Assembly (NCBI RefSeq): GCF_025965585.1
Contig: NZ_JAOPWR010000208.1
Coordinates: 1-64,000, forward strand
Reading direction: 5' to 3'
DNA length: 64,000 nt
Source of the DNA: Pseudonocardia sp.
GTDB lineage: Bacteria > Actinomycetota > Actinomycetes > Mycobacteriales > Pseudonocardiaceae
The position numbers were made by a program, and so were the translations under genes. Below, in pieces: positions 1 to 6,734 of this stretch. Each line of letters starts with the position of its first letter. Position 1 is the stretch's first letter. The notes under the pieces were generated by a model. The model made no database searches. It saw only the letters and a program-made list of their open reading frames with translations, and had not been told where the DNA came from.

Positions 1-5
1 CACCT

Positions 6-93
6 GGAAGCGTGGCAGAGCGGCCGAATGCACTCGCCTTGAAAGCGAGAGACCCGCAAGGGTCCGGGGGTTCAAATCCCTCCGCTTCCGCCA
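6..93 (+). tRNA. tRNA-Ser (anticodon TGA), CCA encoded
   Basis: A full cloverleaf can be drawn. The acceptor GGAAGCG pairs with CGCTTCC, the anticodon loop is CTTGAAA (TGA), there is a long class II variable arm, the T-arm is GGGGGTTCAAATCCCTC, and the 3' CCA is encoded. An integrase remnant lies 14 bp downstream on the opposite strand, so the 3' end of this gene was probably once an attachment site. Confidence 0.97.
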
Positions 94-107
94 GGTCAGC
101 AGCATGA

Positions 108-569
108 TCACTGGTCTTCCTCGTCGTTTGAGGGCGGATTGACGGCAACCGTTGACGGCAACGTCCCGGCGACGGCCGTCCCGAGCTGGGTGAGCGCCGC
201 GGCCTTCTCGTCCAGATGACCATGCGCGTAGACCGTCATCGTGACCTTGATGTCGCTGTGGCGGGCGATCTCCCGGACCACGTGCGGCGGCACGCCGAGG
301 GCCAGGAGCAGCGATACCGCGGAGTGGTGCAGGTCGTGGAAGCGCAGCGTTCCCAGGTCGGCCGCCGCGCGGACGTCGAGCCAGTACTTGACCAGAGTGA
401 ACGGCGACATCGGCCGGCCCTGCCGGGTGGTGAGGACGAACCCGGTGTCCTCCCACCTCTCGCAGGCATCGGGCCGTTCGGCCTCCTGTCGCTTCTGGTG
501 CTCGCGCAGTGCCGCCACGACGACATCGGGCAGTGGAATCACCCGTCGGGAGGCTCGCGACTTGGGCGG
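108..569 (-). pseudogene. Tyrosine recombinase (phage/AICE integrase), C-terminal remnant
   Basis: The reading frame matches the C-terminal catalytic half of actinobacterial integrases: SRRVIPLP, a block ending LHHSAVSLLLALGVP, GHSDI-like ARHSDIKVT, and Y in VYAHGH. The N-terminal arm and core-binding domains and box I are absent. The 41 residues upstream of the PPKS block do not look like integrase. The box II motif HDLRH reads HDLHH, so the catalytic Arg is replaced by His. It ends 14 bp from tRNA-Ser(TGA), the usual place for an element integrase. It is judged inactive and a relic of a lost element. Confidence 0.85.
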
Positions 570-692
570 GCCGACATGGCTTGAGGGAGCGCACGTATTC
601 GTGCTTCCTGACCGATGGTCATCCTTGAGCCTTGAGTAGCTCGCAGCGTCGAGGTGATGCTCACGAGCCGCAAACGCTATTAGTCGCTCCAC

Positions 693-1078
693 CAGAGGAC
701 TTTGTGTACGCCTTCAAGCCGGCTCTGACGGGCCGGGCGCAGCCCTCCCGCGCGCTCGGCCTTGCCGCTCCGCTCCCGGCCAGCGCCCCCGGGCCGCGCA
801 GAACCCGCAGACCAGTGAGAGGCGACGAAAGATCACCGAGCCAGGGGTGCGCCGTGCGAGAGGGCTTCCTCGTCCGCATCCAGCGTCATGGGCCGCACCG
901 GCCGCATCGACCCCGCTGCGTGCCTCGCCACCGACCCGGCCCGACGTGGGCAGCAGAGGTCACCACGCGATCGAAGGGAGCCGGGTCGGCGACGAGGTGT
1001 TCCAGAGTTGACCCGCCCGGTACGGGCCATGAAGCAGCCAGGACGACGAGGAAGGGGGCGAGCGACCCGGGCCGGCAG
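693..1078. other. Gene-free stretch
   Basis: About 385 bp between the integrase remnant and the lipoprotein gene. The ORFs here are Arg/Pro-rich shadow frames without family features, a strong ribosome binding site or GC3 bias in one frame. No repeat or RNA gene was recognised. It is probably residual sequence of the decayed element. Confidence 0.5.
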
Positions 1079-1705
1079 TCAGGCGTCGAACCGCACCGTT
1101 GAGAAGTCGCCCGTGCTGGACAGATCGGTCGTGTCCTGGAACCCCCATCCGATTACCGATGCGCTCGTCGGCACGAGGTAGACCCAGGTCATGTCAGCTT
1201 CGAAACCCGGCTGGAGCTGAGCGTTGCACTCCGGGTTGCCCTTGATCTTGTAAAGATCCTGGATCGCGTCGAAGTTGCGCTGCTGCGCGTCGATGAGCTT
1301 CGTGTTGATCGGCAGACTGCACGTCAGGTCGAGGCTCACTTGGGCGTTGTTGACCACGTGGGCGGTCACCATCACGAACCGCCCACCCGCATCGGGCAAG
1401 GTCTTCGTGTACTTCTCGTAGCCCGAGCCCGCCCGATAGCTCGACTCGTTCATCTCGATCGAGTCGACCGCGCGGGCCTGCTTGACCGTGAGCGTGATGC
1501 CCTTGTTCGTGACCGTCTGGCCCACCTGTGCGGACGGGGCTGCCGTGGGTGTCGGCGAAGGGGCCTCGTAGGTCGGGCTGCACCCGCTACCCCGGCAGGA
1601 GTCCGTGGACGCGGGGGACGTCGCGGGTGTGACGGGCTCCGCGCTGCACCCGGCCAGTGCAAGCAGGACGGCGACGACGACGAGGACGGGCGCAGCGGCG
1701 CGCAT
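1079..1705 (-). CDS. Secreted lipoprotein, DUF4352-like
   Basis: A 208-aa protein starting at an ATG preceded by GGAGG at good spacing; the longer ORF upstream is non-coding. Residues 1-20 form a lipoprotein signal (hydrophobic VLVVVAVLLALAGC) with lipobox Cys20. A Pro/Thr/Ser-rich linker follows to about residue 60. The rest is an Ig-like beta domain with the pattern of DUF4352 proteins: GITLTVKQARAVDS near the front, RFVMVTAHVVNNA, and a conserved Cys pair. Such proteins are membrane-tethered outside the cell and of unknown function. It stands alone, inside a region of decayed genes, but appears intact. Confidence 0.8.
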   Translation of the reverse strand: MRAAAPVLVVVAVLLALAGCSAEPVTPATSPASTDSCRGSGCSPTYEAPSPTPTAAPSAQVGQTVTNKGITLTVKQARAVDSIEMNESSYRAGSGYEKYTKTLPDAGGRFVMVTAHVVNNAQVSLDLTCSLPINTKLIDAQQRNFDAIQDLYKIKGNPECNAQLQPGFEADMTWVYLVPTSASVIGWGFQDTTDLSSTGDFSTVRFDA

Positions 1706-2037
1706 GGTGCCTCCGTAGTTCGAGGGATCTGCCTCCACATCGGCGAGCCCGCCCGTCCCATTACGCACTGATGACCTGACCATCACTTTTGATGCCAGCT
1801 CGCTCTTGACCACGACCACGACCACGACATCAACCCTGCCCGGACCTGGGGGACATGCGCGAACGCCATTGGACCGCTGACCAGCGCGAGGACCTCTGGG
1901 ACGGCGATCCTGCGGGCCCTGAAAGCGAGAGACAAGCGTGTCCGGTGATCTCGGTGGCCTTCGTGGTGAACTTGGCGAGGTAGCCGGCCACGGCTCATGT
2001 GGTGATCTCGCCACGGTCGTCGACGTCGCGGACGGTG
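1706..2037. other. Gene-free stretch with a short tandem repeat
   Basis: No convincing gene. It contains a small tandem repeat of ACCACG units around 1808-1828 and shadow ORFs only. It lies between the lipoprotein start and a transposase remnant, in the zone of decayed mobile DNA. Confidence 0.4.
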
Positions 2038-2378
2038 AGCCGACCTGCCGGGGGTCGAGCTGCTCACGCCATTCGATCGCCCAGCCCTCCTCGACGTCCT
2101 CCGTGCGGCCGGGGTGAAGGTGATCGTCGATCACGGCTACCGCGGTGCCGGTTCGAGGTCCCACAACGACGTCGCCCCGCCGACCCCACAACCGGCGAAC
2201 GTCGCAGGCTCTCGCGCAACCAGCGAGACGTGAACTCCGCCCATGCCCGTCAGCGCGGACCGGCGAGCGGGGTAACGCGCAGCTCAAGGCCTGGCGGATC
2301 CTCCGCAAGATCCGTTGCTGCCCCCGAAGGGCAACAGATCTCGTCAAGGCCGTCCTGGTCCTCATCCACGCTGGCTGA
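2038..2378 (+). pseudogene. IS5-type DDE transposase, C-terminal remnant with frameshifts
   Basis: Pieces of a transposase C-terminus appear in three different + frames in the right order: LDVLRAAGVKVIVDHGYRGA (the catalytic-D region), then NQRDVNSAHARQRGP, then GERGNAQLKAWRILRKIRCC followed by a short tail and a stop. This order (HARxRGPGERxNAQLKxWRIL) is typical of IS5-family transposases in actinobacteria. The N-terminal half and the terminal inverted repeats were not found. At least two frameshifts show it is dead. Confidence 0.75.
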
Positions 2379-2473
2379 CGCCAAGTGGAAAGGGCTCAAT
2401 GACTCGGCGCTCTCTTCTATGGCGCCTTCAGCACGACAAACCGCAGCGCGAAGACGGCGGCATCGGCGCCCTG

Positions 2474-2641
2474 TTACGCGTCGCGGTTGTAGACGGCGAC
2501 GACCGCCGCTCGACCTATCTCTTCAGCCAGCGTTCGCGCCGACTCATGGTCGGCACTCGAGAGCCGCAGGGTCTCGCCTGAGGCGAGCCGGCGGGCGATG
2601 ACCGATCCGATCCCTCCAGTGCCGATGATCGCAGTCGTCAT
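2474..2641 (-). pseudogene. NAD(P)-binding Rossmann protein (F420-reductase-like), N-terminal fragment
   Basis: The 55-aa frame begins MTTAIIGTGGIGSVIARRLA, a clear dinucleotide-binding motif of the NADPH:F420 reductase/YcdF-like family, and continues to LAEEIGRAAVVAVYNRD before a stop. Family members are about 200 aa or more, so about three quarters are missing. The annotated ORF extends upstream, but the family start is the internal ATG used here. It lies just downstream of a broken VOC gene on the same strand and is probably debris of one former operon. Confidence 0.7.
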
Positions 2642-2771
2642 GACCGGAACCTCGTTGGTAGCCTTCTCGGAATGACTGGTAGGGAGCTCCGTGTCTGGGG
2701 GCCGGCCACCCTCGATGGAAAGTATTTCGCCGGTGATCTTGACATTCACTCGGGTTCCTCGACTGGCGAAC

Positions 2772-3043
2772 TCAATGGCCAGTGAGCGCGCGACCAGTCC
2801 CCCTCCGGGTCGGTCGTCTGCCCACTTCGATCAGATGACCGTCGGGGTCGCGGATGTAGCAACGGATCTCGTACTGGTGCTGTTTAGGCGGCGTCAGGAA
2901 CTGTTGGATAGCGCGACGTAGGTCACGTCTCCGGAAAAAGCCATCGTGCCGCCCAGTACTTCGGTGTAAAAGCGGCGAGAACGCTCGACATCGTCTGAAA
3001 CGATGAAGTGTGCCAGAACCAATTCCTGGTCGATGCCGCTCAT
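2772..3043 (-). pseudogene. VOC/glyoxalase-family protein with internal deletion
   Basis: The gene starts with an ATG behind AAAGGAGG and reads SGIDQELVLAHFIVSDDVE and FYTEVLGG, the first half of a VOC domain, to YVALSNSS and a stop. One frame over, the sequence continues immediately with FLTPPKQHQYEIRCYIRDPD and GHLIEVG, the C-terminal end of the same domain. About 50 middle codons are missing at the junction and the frame is lost. The good start signal and unmutated ends suggest a fairly recent deletion. Confidence 0.85.
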
Positions 3044-3461
3044 AAACGGCCTCCTTTGTTGAAGCGGATTCGATAGTCGAGCCGTGGCCACGCGTCGTAC
3101 GCTGCCTTGGCCTCATTCGGCAGCTCCGCGATGGAGCCGGAGAAATTCGCCAGCGTTCAGCAAAGGCAGGCATGTTCACTCCAGAATCGATCTCAGCTTG
3201 TTCACCCCGATACTCGCAGCTGACGAATGTGCTTCGCACGTACCGCTGATCCCGCTCCTCGGCCCGGGATCGCCGTGTGATCCATCTCGGTGAAGGCCCG
3301 CAGAGCGAAGCGGTGCTCCGCGGAGTCCTGCAGAGCGCCGTTGGGCTGTTCGGCGGTGCATATCTATGGCATTCGCTGCTTATCGTCAGTTCCGTTGGCG
3401 GTGCGGGGACCGCGGCGAACGGGGTCCGGGGGGTCCGGATGCCCTGCTTGCTCGTGGGGGG
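3044..3461. other. Stretch without an intact gene
   Basis: About 420 bp upstream of the VOC pseudogene. Minus-strand frames contain short patches such as AELPNEAKAAYDAWPRLDYR that look like former coding sequence but cannot be assigned, interrupted by stops. No RNA gene or repeat was seen. It is treated as part of the decayed zone. Confidence 0.4.
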
Positions 3462-3716
3462 ATGATCGTCGTGGATGTTGTGCTGCTCGCTGCCGACAGC
3501 GGCTCCGGGAACACCGTACTGCTGGTGGTCGTGGTCGTCGTGGTGCTGGGCTGGCTGGTTTCGCTGGTGCTGCACCCCTGGACGGCCTGCTCGGCCTGCA
3601 AGGGCTCGCCCCGCCACTTCGGTTCGGTGGCGTCGAAGTCCTTCCGGCTTTGCTCGGCCTGTGGGGGCAGCGGCCGGCAGTTGCGTTTCGGCGCTCGCAT
3701 GTTTCGCGGGGAGTAA
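3462..3716 (+). CDS. Small membrane protein with two CxxCxG motifs
   Basis: An 84-aa product from the ATG following GTGGGGGG; the longer ORF start at 3366 is less likely. One strongly hydrophobic segment (VLLVVVVVVVLGWLVSLVL, about residues 18-38) is followed by a cytoplasmic-type tail with two DnaJ-like motifs, CSACKG and CSACGG, spaced about 20 residues apart. Similar small membrane proteins with paired zinc-binding CxxCxG motifs are common in actinobacteria and have no assigned role. The tail probably binds one zinc. It is intact in an otherwise decayed neighbourhood. Confidence 0.7.
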   Translation: MIVVDVVLLAADSGSGNTVLLVVVVVVVLGWLVSLVLHPWTACSACKGSPRHFGSVASKSFRLCSACGGSGRQLRFGARMFRGE

Positions 3717-3730
3717 CCCGCCCGAACTCC

Positions 3731-3958
3731 TCATGGCGCGCCGGCCGCCTGCGGCGACCGGCCTGACGCGTTTGATCGAGTTCGGCGCCCGACCGGAGCG
3801 GAGATCACCTGTTGACCCGCGCCGGCGGCGTCTCCCGCCGACTGGCCTCGAACTCGTGGAGGCGGTCGAGATGGCGGTGAGTCGGAGCCGACGACTCCCC
3901 AGCCCTCTTCGTCGTGCCGGACGCGGACCTTCCCTGTGGTCGCCGTGCCGAGCATCAT
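3731..3958 (-). pseudogene. Possible cold-shock-like gene fragment
   Basis: The frame begins MMLGTATTGKVRVRHDEEGW and continues GVVGSD, resembling the first beta strands of the short CspA-like proteins of actinobacteria (GxVxxxxDEEGWGVL). After that point the match stops: the expected CWAHFS segment is absent, and the rest is Pro/Arg-rich shadow sequence. Either the 5' piece of a broken gene or chance similarity. Confidence 0.35.
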
Positions 3959-4041
3959 GACCGACTTCCGCCAGCCCCGGTGATCGTCACGCCACGATCG
4001 AGGACTCCGCGCGGACCGGTTCGGGCAGTAGTCTTCGCGGT

Positions 4042-4341
4042 GTGACGCAGCACACCCGCAAGGACGCGGAAGTTCCGTTCACCCTGCCGCAGGGCTTCGT
4101 CGACGCCGAGGGGGTCGTGCACCGCGACGGCACCCTGCGCCTGACGTCGGGGCCGGACCAGGACGGGCACGACGCCCGCGACCGCGCCAACCCGGACCAC
4201 CTGCTGATCGAGCGGCTCTCGCGCGCGGTCGTGCGGCTCGGCGGGCTCGAGCACGTCGACACAGCGACGATCGAGGGGCTGTGCGCCTCGGACCTCTGGT
4301 ACCTCGACAGCCTTCAGCGTCGCGCCGCCGTCGAGGGATAG
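4042..4341 (+). CDS. Phage-tail-assembly-chaperone-like protein, orphan
   Basis: A 99-aa protein from a GTG start. The pattern PFTLPQGFVDAEGVVHRDG, then RLSRAVVRLGGLEHVD, then IEGLCASDLWYLDSLQRR resembles the short tail-assembly proteins encoded next to tail sheath/tube genes in actinobacterial prophages and contractile injection systems. No structural tail gene is near it, so it is either a leftover or a protein used elsewhere. GC3 bias and a clean frame suggest an expressed gene. Confidence 0.55.
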   Translation: MTQHTRKDAEVPFTLPQGFVDAEGVVHRDGTLRLTSGPDQDGHDARDRANPDHLLIERLSRAVVRLGGLEHVDTATIEGLCASDLWYLDSLQRRAAVEG

Positions 4342-4385
4342 GCGCCGGGATGTAGCGGCGGCGGCACTGGTCCATGATCGGCGGC

Positions 4386-5027
4386 ATGAGCGAGTCACTG
4401 GCGTCCGAGGCGGGCACGCTGGTCCTGTCCTACCTCGGCCTCCGCAAGGCCGTGGGGATCATCGGCATCACGCTGCCGTTCGTCCTACTCGTCGGCAAGC
4501 TGTTGGTCGACGGGGCCGGGCTGCCGGGGTCGATCAGCGCCTACTACTACACGGGCATGCGGAACGTGCTGGTCGGAGCGTTGTTCGCGATCGCGGTGTT
4601 CCTCATCTCGTACCGCTACGGCCCGCAGGACAACCGGGCGGGCACGCTCGCCGGCGTCATGGCGATCGGGGTGGCGCTCTTCCCGACATCGCCCGCGAAC
4701 CCGACGGCGCAGCAGCAGACGATCGGGATCGTGCACCTGGTCTGCGCCGGGGTCTTCTTCCTGACGCTCGCCTACTTCTCCTATTTCCTGTTCACCCGGA
4801 CCGACCCGGCCCGGCCCCCGACCCGGCGGAAGCTGCAGCGCAACGTCGTCTACCGGGTGTGCGGCGTGCTGATCGTGGTCTGCCTGGTGCTGGCGGTGCT
4901 GTCGGACAACCTGCTCGGCCGTGCGCTGGTCGACGCGCTGAACCCGGTGTTCTGGCTGGAGTCCGTGGCGATCGTGGCGTTCGGGGTGTCGTGGCTGGTC
5001 AAGGGCGAGACGATCCTGCGCGACTGA
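4386..5027 (+). CDS. Integral membrane protein, function unknown
   Basis: A 213-aa protein; the start at MSESLASEAG is preferred over the ATG 12 nt upstream, though neither has a strong ribosome binding site. About six hydrophobic segments are visible (for example GIIGITLPFVLLVGKLL, VLVGALFAIAVFLISY, IVHLVCAGVFFLTLAYFSY, VCGVLIVVCLVLAVL), with short polar loops and no extracellular domain. The family was not recognised with confidence. It follows the tail-chaperone-like gene by 44 bp and converges on a VOC remnant and a DinB-like gene. Confidence 0.75.
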   Translation: MSESLASEAGTLVLSYLGLRKAVGIIGITLPFVLLVGKLLVDGAGLPGSISAYYYTGMRNVLVGALFAIAVFLISYRYGPQDNRAGTLAGVMAIGVALFPTSPANPTAQQQTIGIVHLVCAGVFFLTLAYFSYFLFTRTDPARPPTRRKLQRNVVYRVCGVLIVVCLVLAVLSDNLLGRALVDALNPVFWLESVAIVAFGVSWLVKGETILRD

Positions 5028-5029
5028 CG

Positions 5030-5171
5030 TCCTCGGCCGGCTCGACCCGCCGCCCGTCCGGATCGACGACGACGGCGCGCACGCCCCACGGGCCTCCCGA
5101 CGGCGGTCGCTGCAGGGTGCCGTCCGCGTCGACGAGCGCGGTGACGGCGACCGCGACGAACCGCAACCCGT
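5030..5171 (-). pseudogene. Possible VOC-family C-terminal remnant
   Basis: In the minus strand, one frame reads LVDADGTLQRPPSGGPWGVR and then VVVDPDGRRVE, the usual end of a VOC/glyoxalase domain. It has no start and runs into the stop of the neighbouring gene. It abuts the 3' end of the DinB-like gene, so it could be the tail of a lost downstream cistron. Short and therefore uncertain. Confidence 0.4.
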
Positions 5172-5785
5172 CAGTCCAGGAAGGGGTGGGGGTCGCGGCC
5201 GGCGGTCAGCAGGAACTGGTCGCGCCACGACACGTGCCCCGGCGGGTAGGGGATCGGCTCGCGGAACACCCCGATCGACCGCCACTGCTCCGCCACGGGC
5301 GCGGTGCCGACGAACATGCCATTGGCGAGGTCCTCCGGCAGTGGGCAGGCGCGGGAGCCCAGCGCCATCGCGATCTCGTGGGCGAGGAAGCAGCGGGCGA
5401 TGTTGATCTGCCAGAAGTAGTCGCGGGCGGCGAAGTCGCCGAAGCTGCAGTGCACCACGGCCTCGCCGTCGGTGACCTCGCGCGCGGCGGCGCAGGCGGC
5501 CTCGGAGATGCGGACGACGCTGCCGTGGGGGTCGTCGCCGAGCAGGTCGCCGTCGAACTTGTCGCGGCCGACCTCGTCCATCGAGCGGCCCGCCAGCATG
5601 TCCGGCACCCACGCGTTGTCGGACGCGTACTGGTTGACCAGCGGACGCAGCGGCGTGGGCTTGTCCGAGCCGGGCATGTCGAACAGGGGCGGGATGAGGA
5701 GGCGCCAGTTGTCCCCGCGGATCCGGCCGATCACCTCGACCAGCATCTCCTCGGCCTTCACGAACAGCTCTGCTTCGTGAATCAT
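5171..5785 (-). CDS. DinB/mycothiol-dependent isomerase-like family protein (TIGR03086-like)
   Basis: A 204-aa protein from an ATG with GAAGGAG upstream. The pattern LRPLVNQYASDNAWVPDMLA, then FGDFAARDYFWQINIARCFLAHEIA, is that of the helical-bundle DinB/MDMPI superfamily common in actinobacteria, in which His residues bind a metal and some members use mycothiol as thiol cofactor. The substrate cannot be read from the sequence. It is a single gene with divergent or convergent neighbours. Confidence 0.75.
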   Translation of the reverse strand: MIHEAELFVKAEEMLVEVIGRIRGDNWRLLIPPLFDMPGSDKPTPLRPLVNQYASDNAWVPDMLAGRSMDEVGRDKFDGDLLGDDPHGSVVRISEAACAAAREVTDGEAVVHCSFGDFAARDYFWQINIARCFLAHEIAMALGSRACPLPEDLANGMFVGTAPVAEQWRSIGVFREPIPYPPGHVSWRDQFLLTAGRDPHPFLD

Positions 5786-5904
5786 CGCGCTCCTTCGCCC
5801 GGTGGGGCCCGATCACACCAGAATCCGGGCGGTTCGGAGGTCGAAATCTGAGACGCTCCCGCGATGGATGGTCGGAACGCCCGTCCCGACGCCGCCGACC
5901 TCCT

Positions 5905-6342
5905 CTAGGACCGCAGCGCGTCGACCACCTTCGTCACGCGCCGGGCGCGGGTCTCGATGGCCTTGGCGCCCTCCACCGACAGCACGTGGGCGCGCTGGTT
6001 GCTGTAGCTCATGGCGTCGAACGCCGCCCTGGTCGCCGGCTCGGCGTCCAGCGCTGCGGCCAGGTCGTCGGGGACGGCGACCTGGCGCGGCTGGTCGTCG
6101 AGCTCGACGTCGACATCCACCTCGTCGCCTGCCGCGACGCCGGCGTTCTTCCGCACCTCGGCGCTGACGGGGATCAGGTAGCGCCCGCCCATCGACGCGA
6201 TGGTGCTCGGATAGCTGTACCCGTTGATCGTCACGGTGACGGCGGGCCGCTTGCCCGGCCCGAGCCCGGTGACCACCTCTTCGGGGACCTCGATCCCCGT
6301 GGCGGTCTTGCGGGCGAGCTCGACGGTGGCGTGGAACATCAT
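5905..6342 (-). CDS. YdeI/OmpD-associated protein with DUF1905 domain
   Basis: The 145-aa reading starts at the double ATG (MMFHATVELARKTATGIEVP). The N-terminal half is a DUF1905 beta-barrel domain (VVTGLGPGKRPAVTVTINGY ... GGRYLIPVSAEVRKNAGVAAGDEVDV). The C-terminal half is the helical YdeI-type domain (VAVPDDLAAALDAEPATRAAFDAMSYSNQRAHV). Family members are small cytoplasmic proteins of unclear function, sometimes called bacteriocin-protection-like. The longer ORF upstream of MMFHA is not supported. Confidence 0.85.
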   Translation of the reverse strand: MMFHATVELARKTATGIEVPEEVVTGLGPGKRPAVTVTINGYSYPSTIASMGGRYLIPVSAEVRKNAGVAAGDEVDVDVELDDQPRQVAVPDDLAAALDAEPATRAAFDAMSYSNQRAHVLSVEGAKAIETRARRVTKVVDALRS

Positions 6343-6548
6343 GGCCCGGATTGTGCCGTCACGCCGTCGGCCGGCGCAGGGAGCGGCTCGTCGGCGCGCC
6401 GACGACCGGGCACTCGCCGAACATGATCTGCCCGCGCAGGACCGTCGGGTGACGGTCGAGCCGAACGCCGGCCCGCGGGACAACGTGTGCTCCTGAGTGG
6501 ACGCCGATGCGGCCGGGCCGCCGGAGTCCGGCGACCCGGCCGCCGGGC

Positions 6549-6734
6549 TCAGCCGGGCATCGGGGCGCTGGCGTTCCCGACGGGCGGGCTCGCGTCGCCG
6601 ACGGGCGGGCTCTGCTTACCGACGGTGGCGGCCGACGGCGTGGCGGCACCGGCCACGCCGGTGGACAGCGCCAGCCCGGCGCCGACCATCAGCACCACGG
6701 CGGCCTCGAGGACGATCTTCTTCTTCATGTTCAT
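6549..6734 (-). CDS. Small secreted peptide, translationally coupled to the polymerase gene
   Basis: A 61-aa protein starting MNMKKKIVLEAAVVLMVGAG with an AGGAGC ribosome site. Residues 1-30 are a typical Sec signal peptide (KKK, hydrophobic core, VAGA-A cleavage). The mature part is only about 30 residues and contains a repeated SPPVG(D/N)AS unit encoded by a 21-nt direct repeat. Its ATG overlaps the TGA of the upstream O-antigen-ligase-like gene (ATGA), so the two are probably co-translated. No family was recognised. It has no Cys and no sortase motif. Confidence 0.75.
   Translation of the reverse strand: MNMKKKIVLEAAVVLMVGAGLALSTGVAGAATPSAATVGKQSPPVGDASPPVGNASAPMPG

Noticed and set aside
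632-1181. 156-aa and 97-aa + strand ORFs near the first integrase remnant
   Set aside because: Arg/Pro-rich composition, no start signal and no family; not supported as genes.
1808-1828. ACCACG tandem repeat as a CRISPR-like or regulatory array
   Set aside because: Only about three and a half 6-bp units without spacers; a plain microsatellite-like patch.
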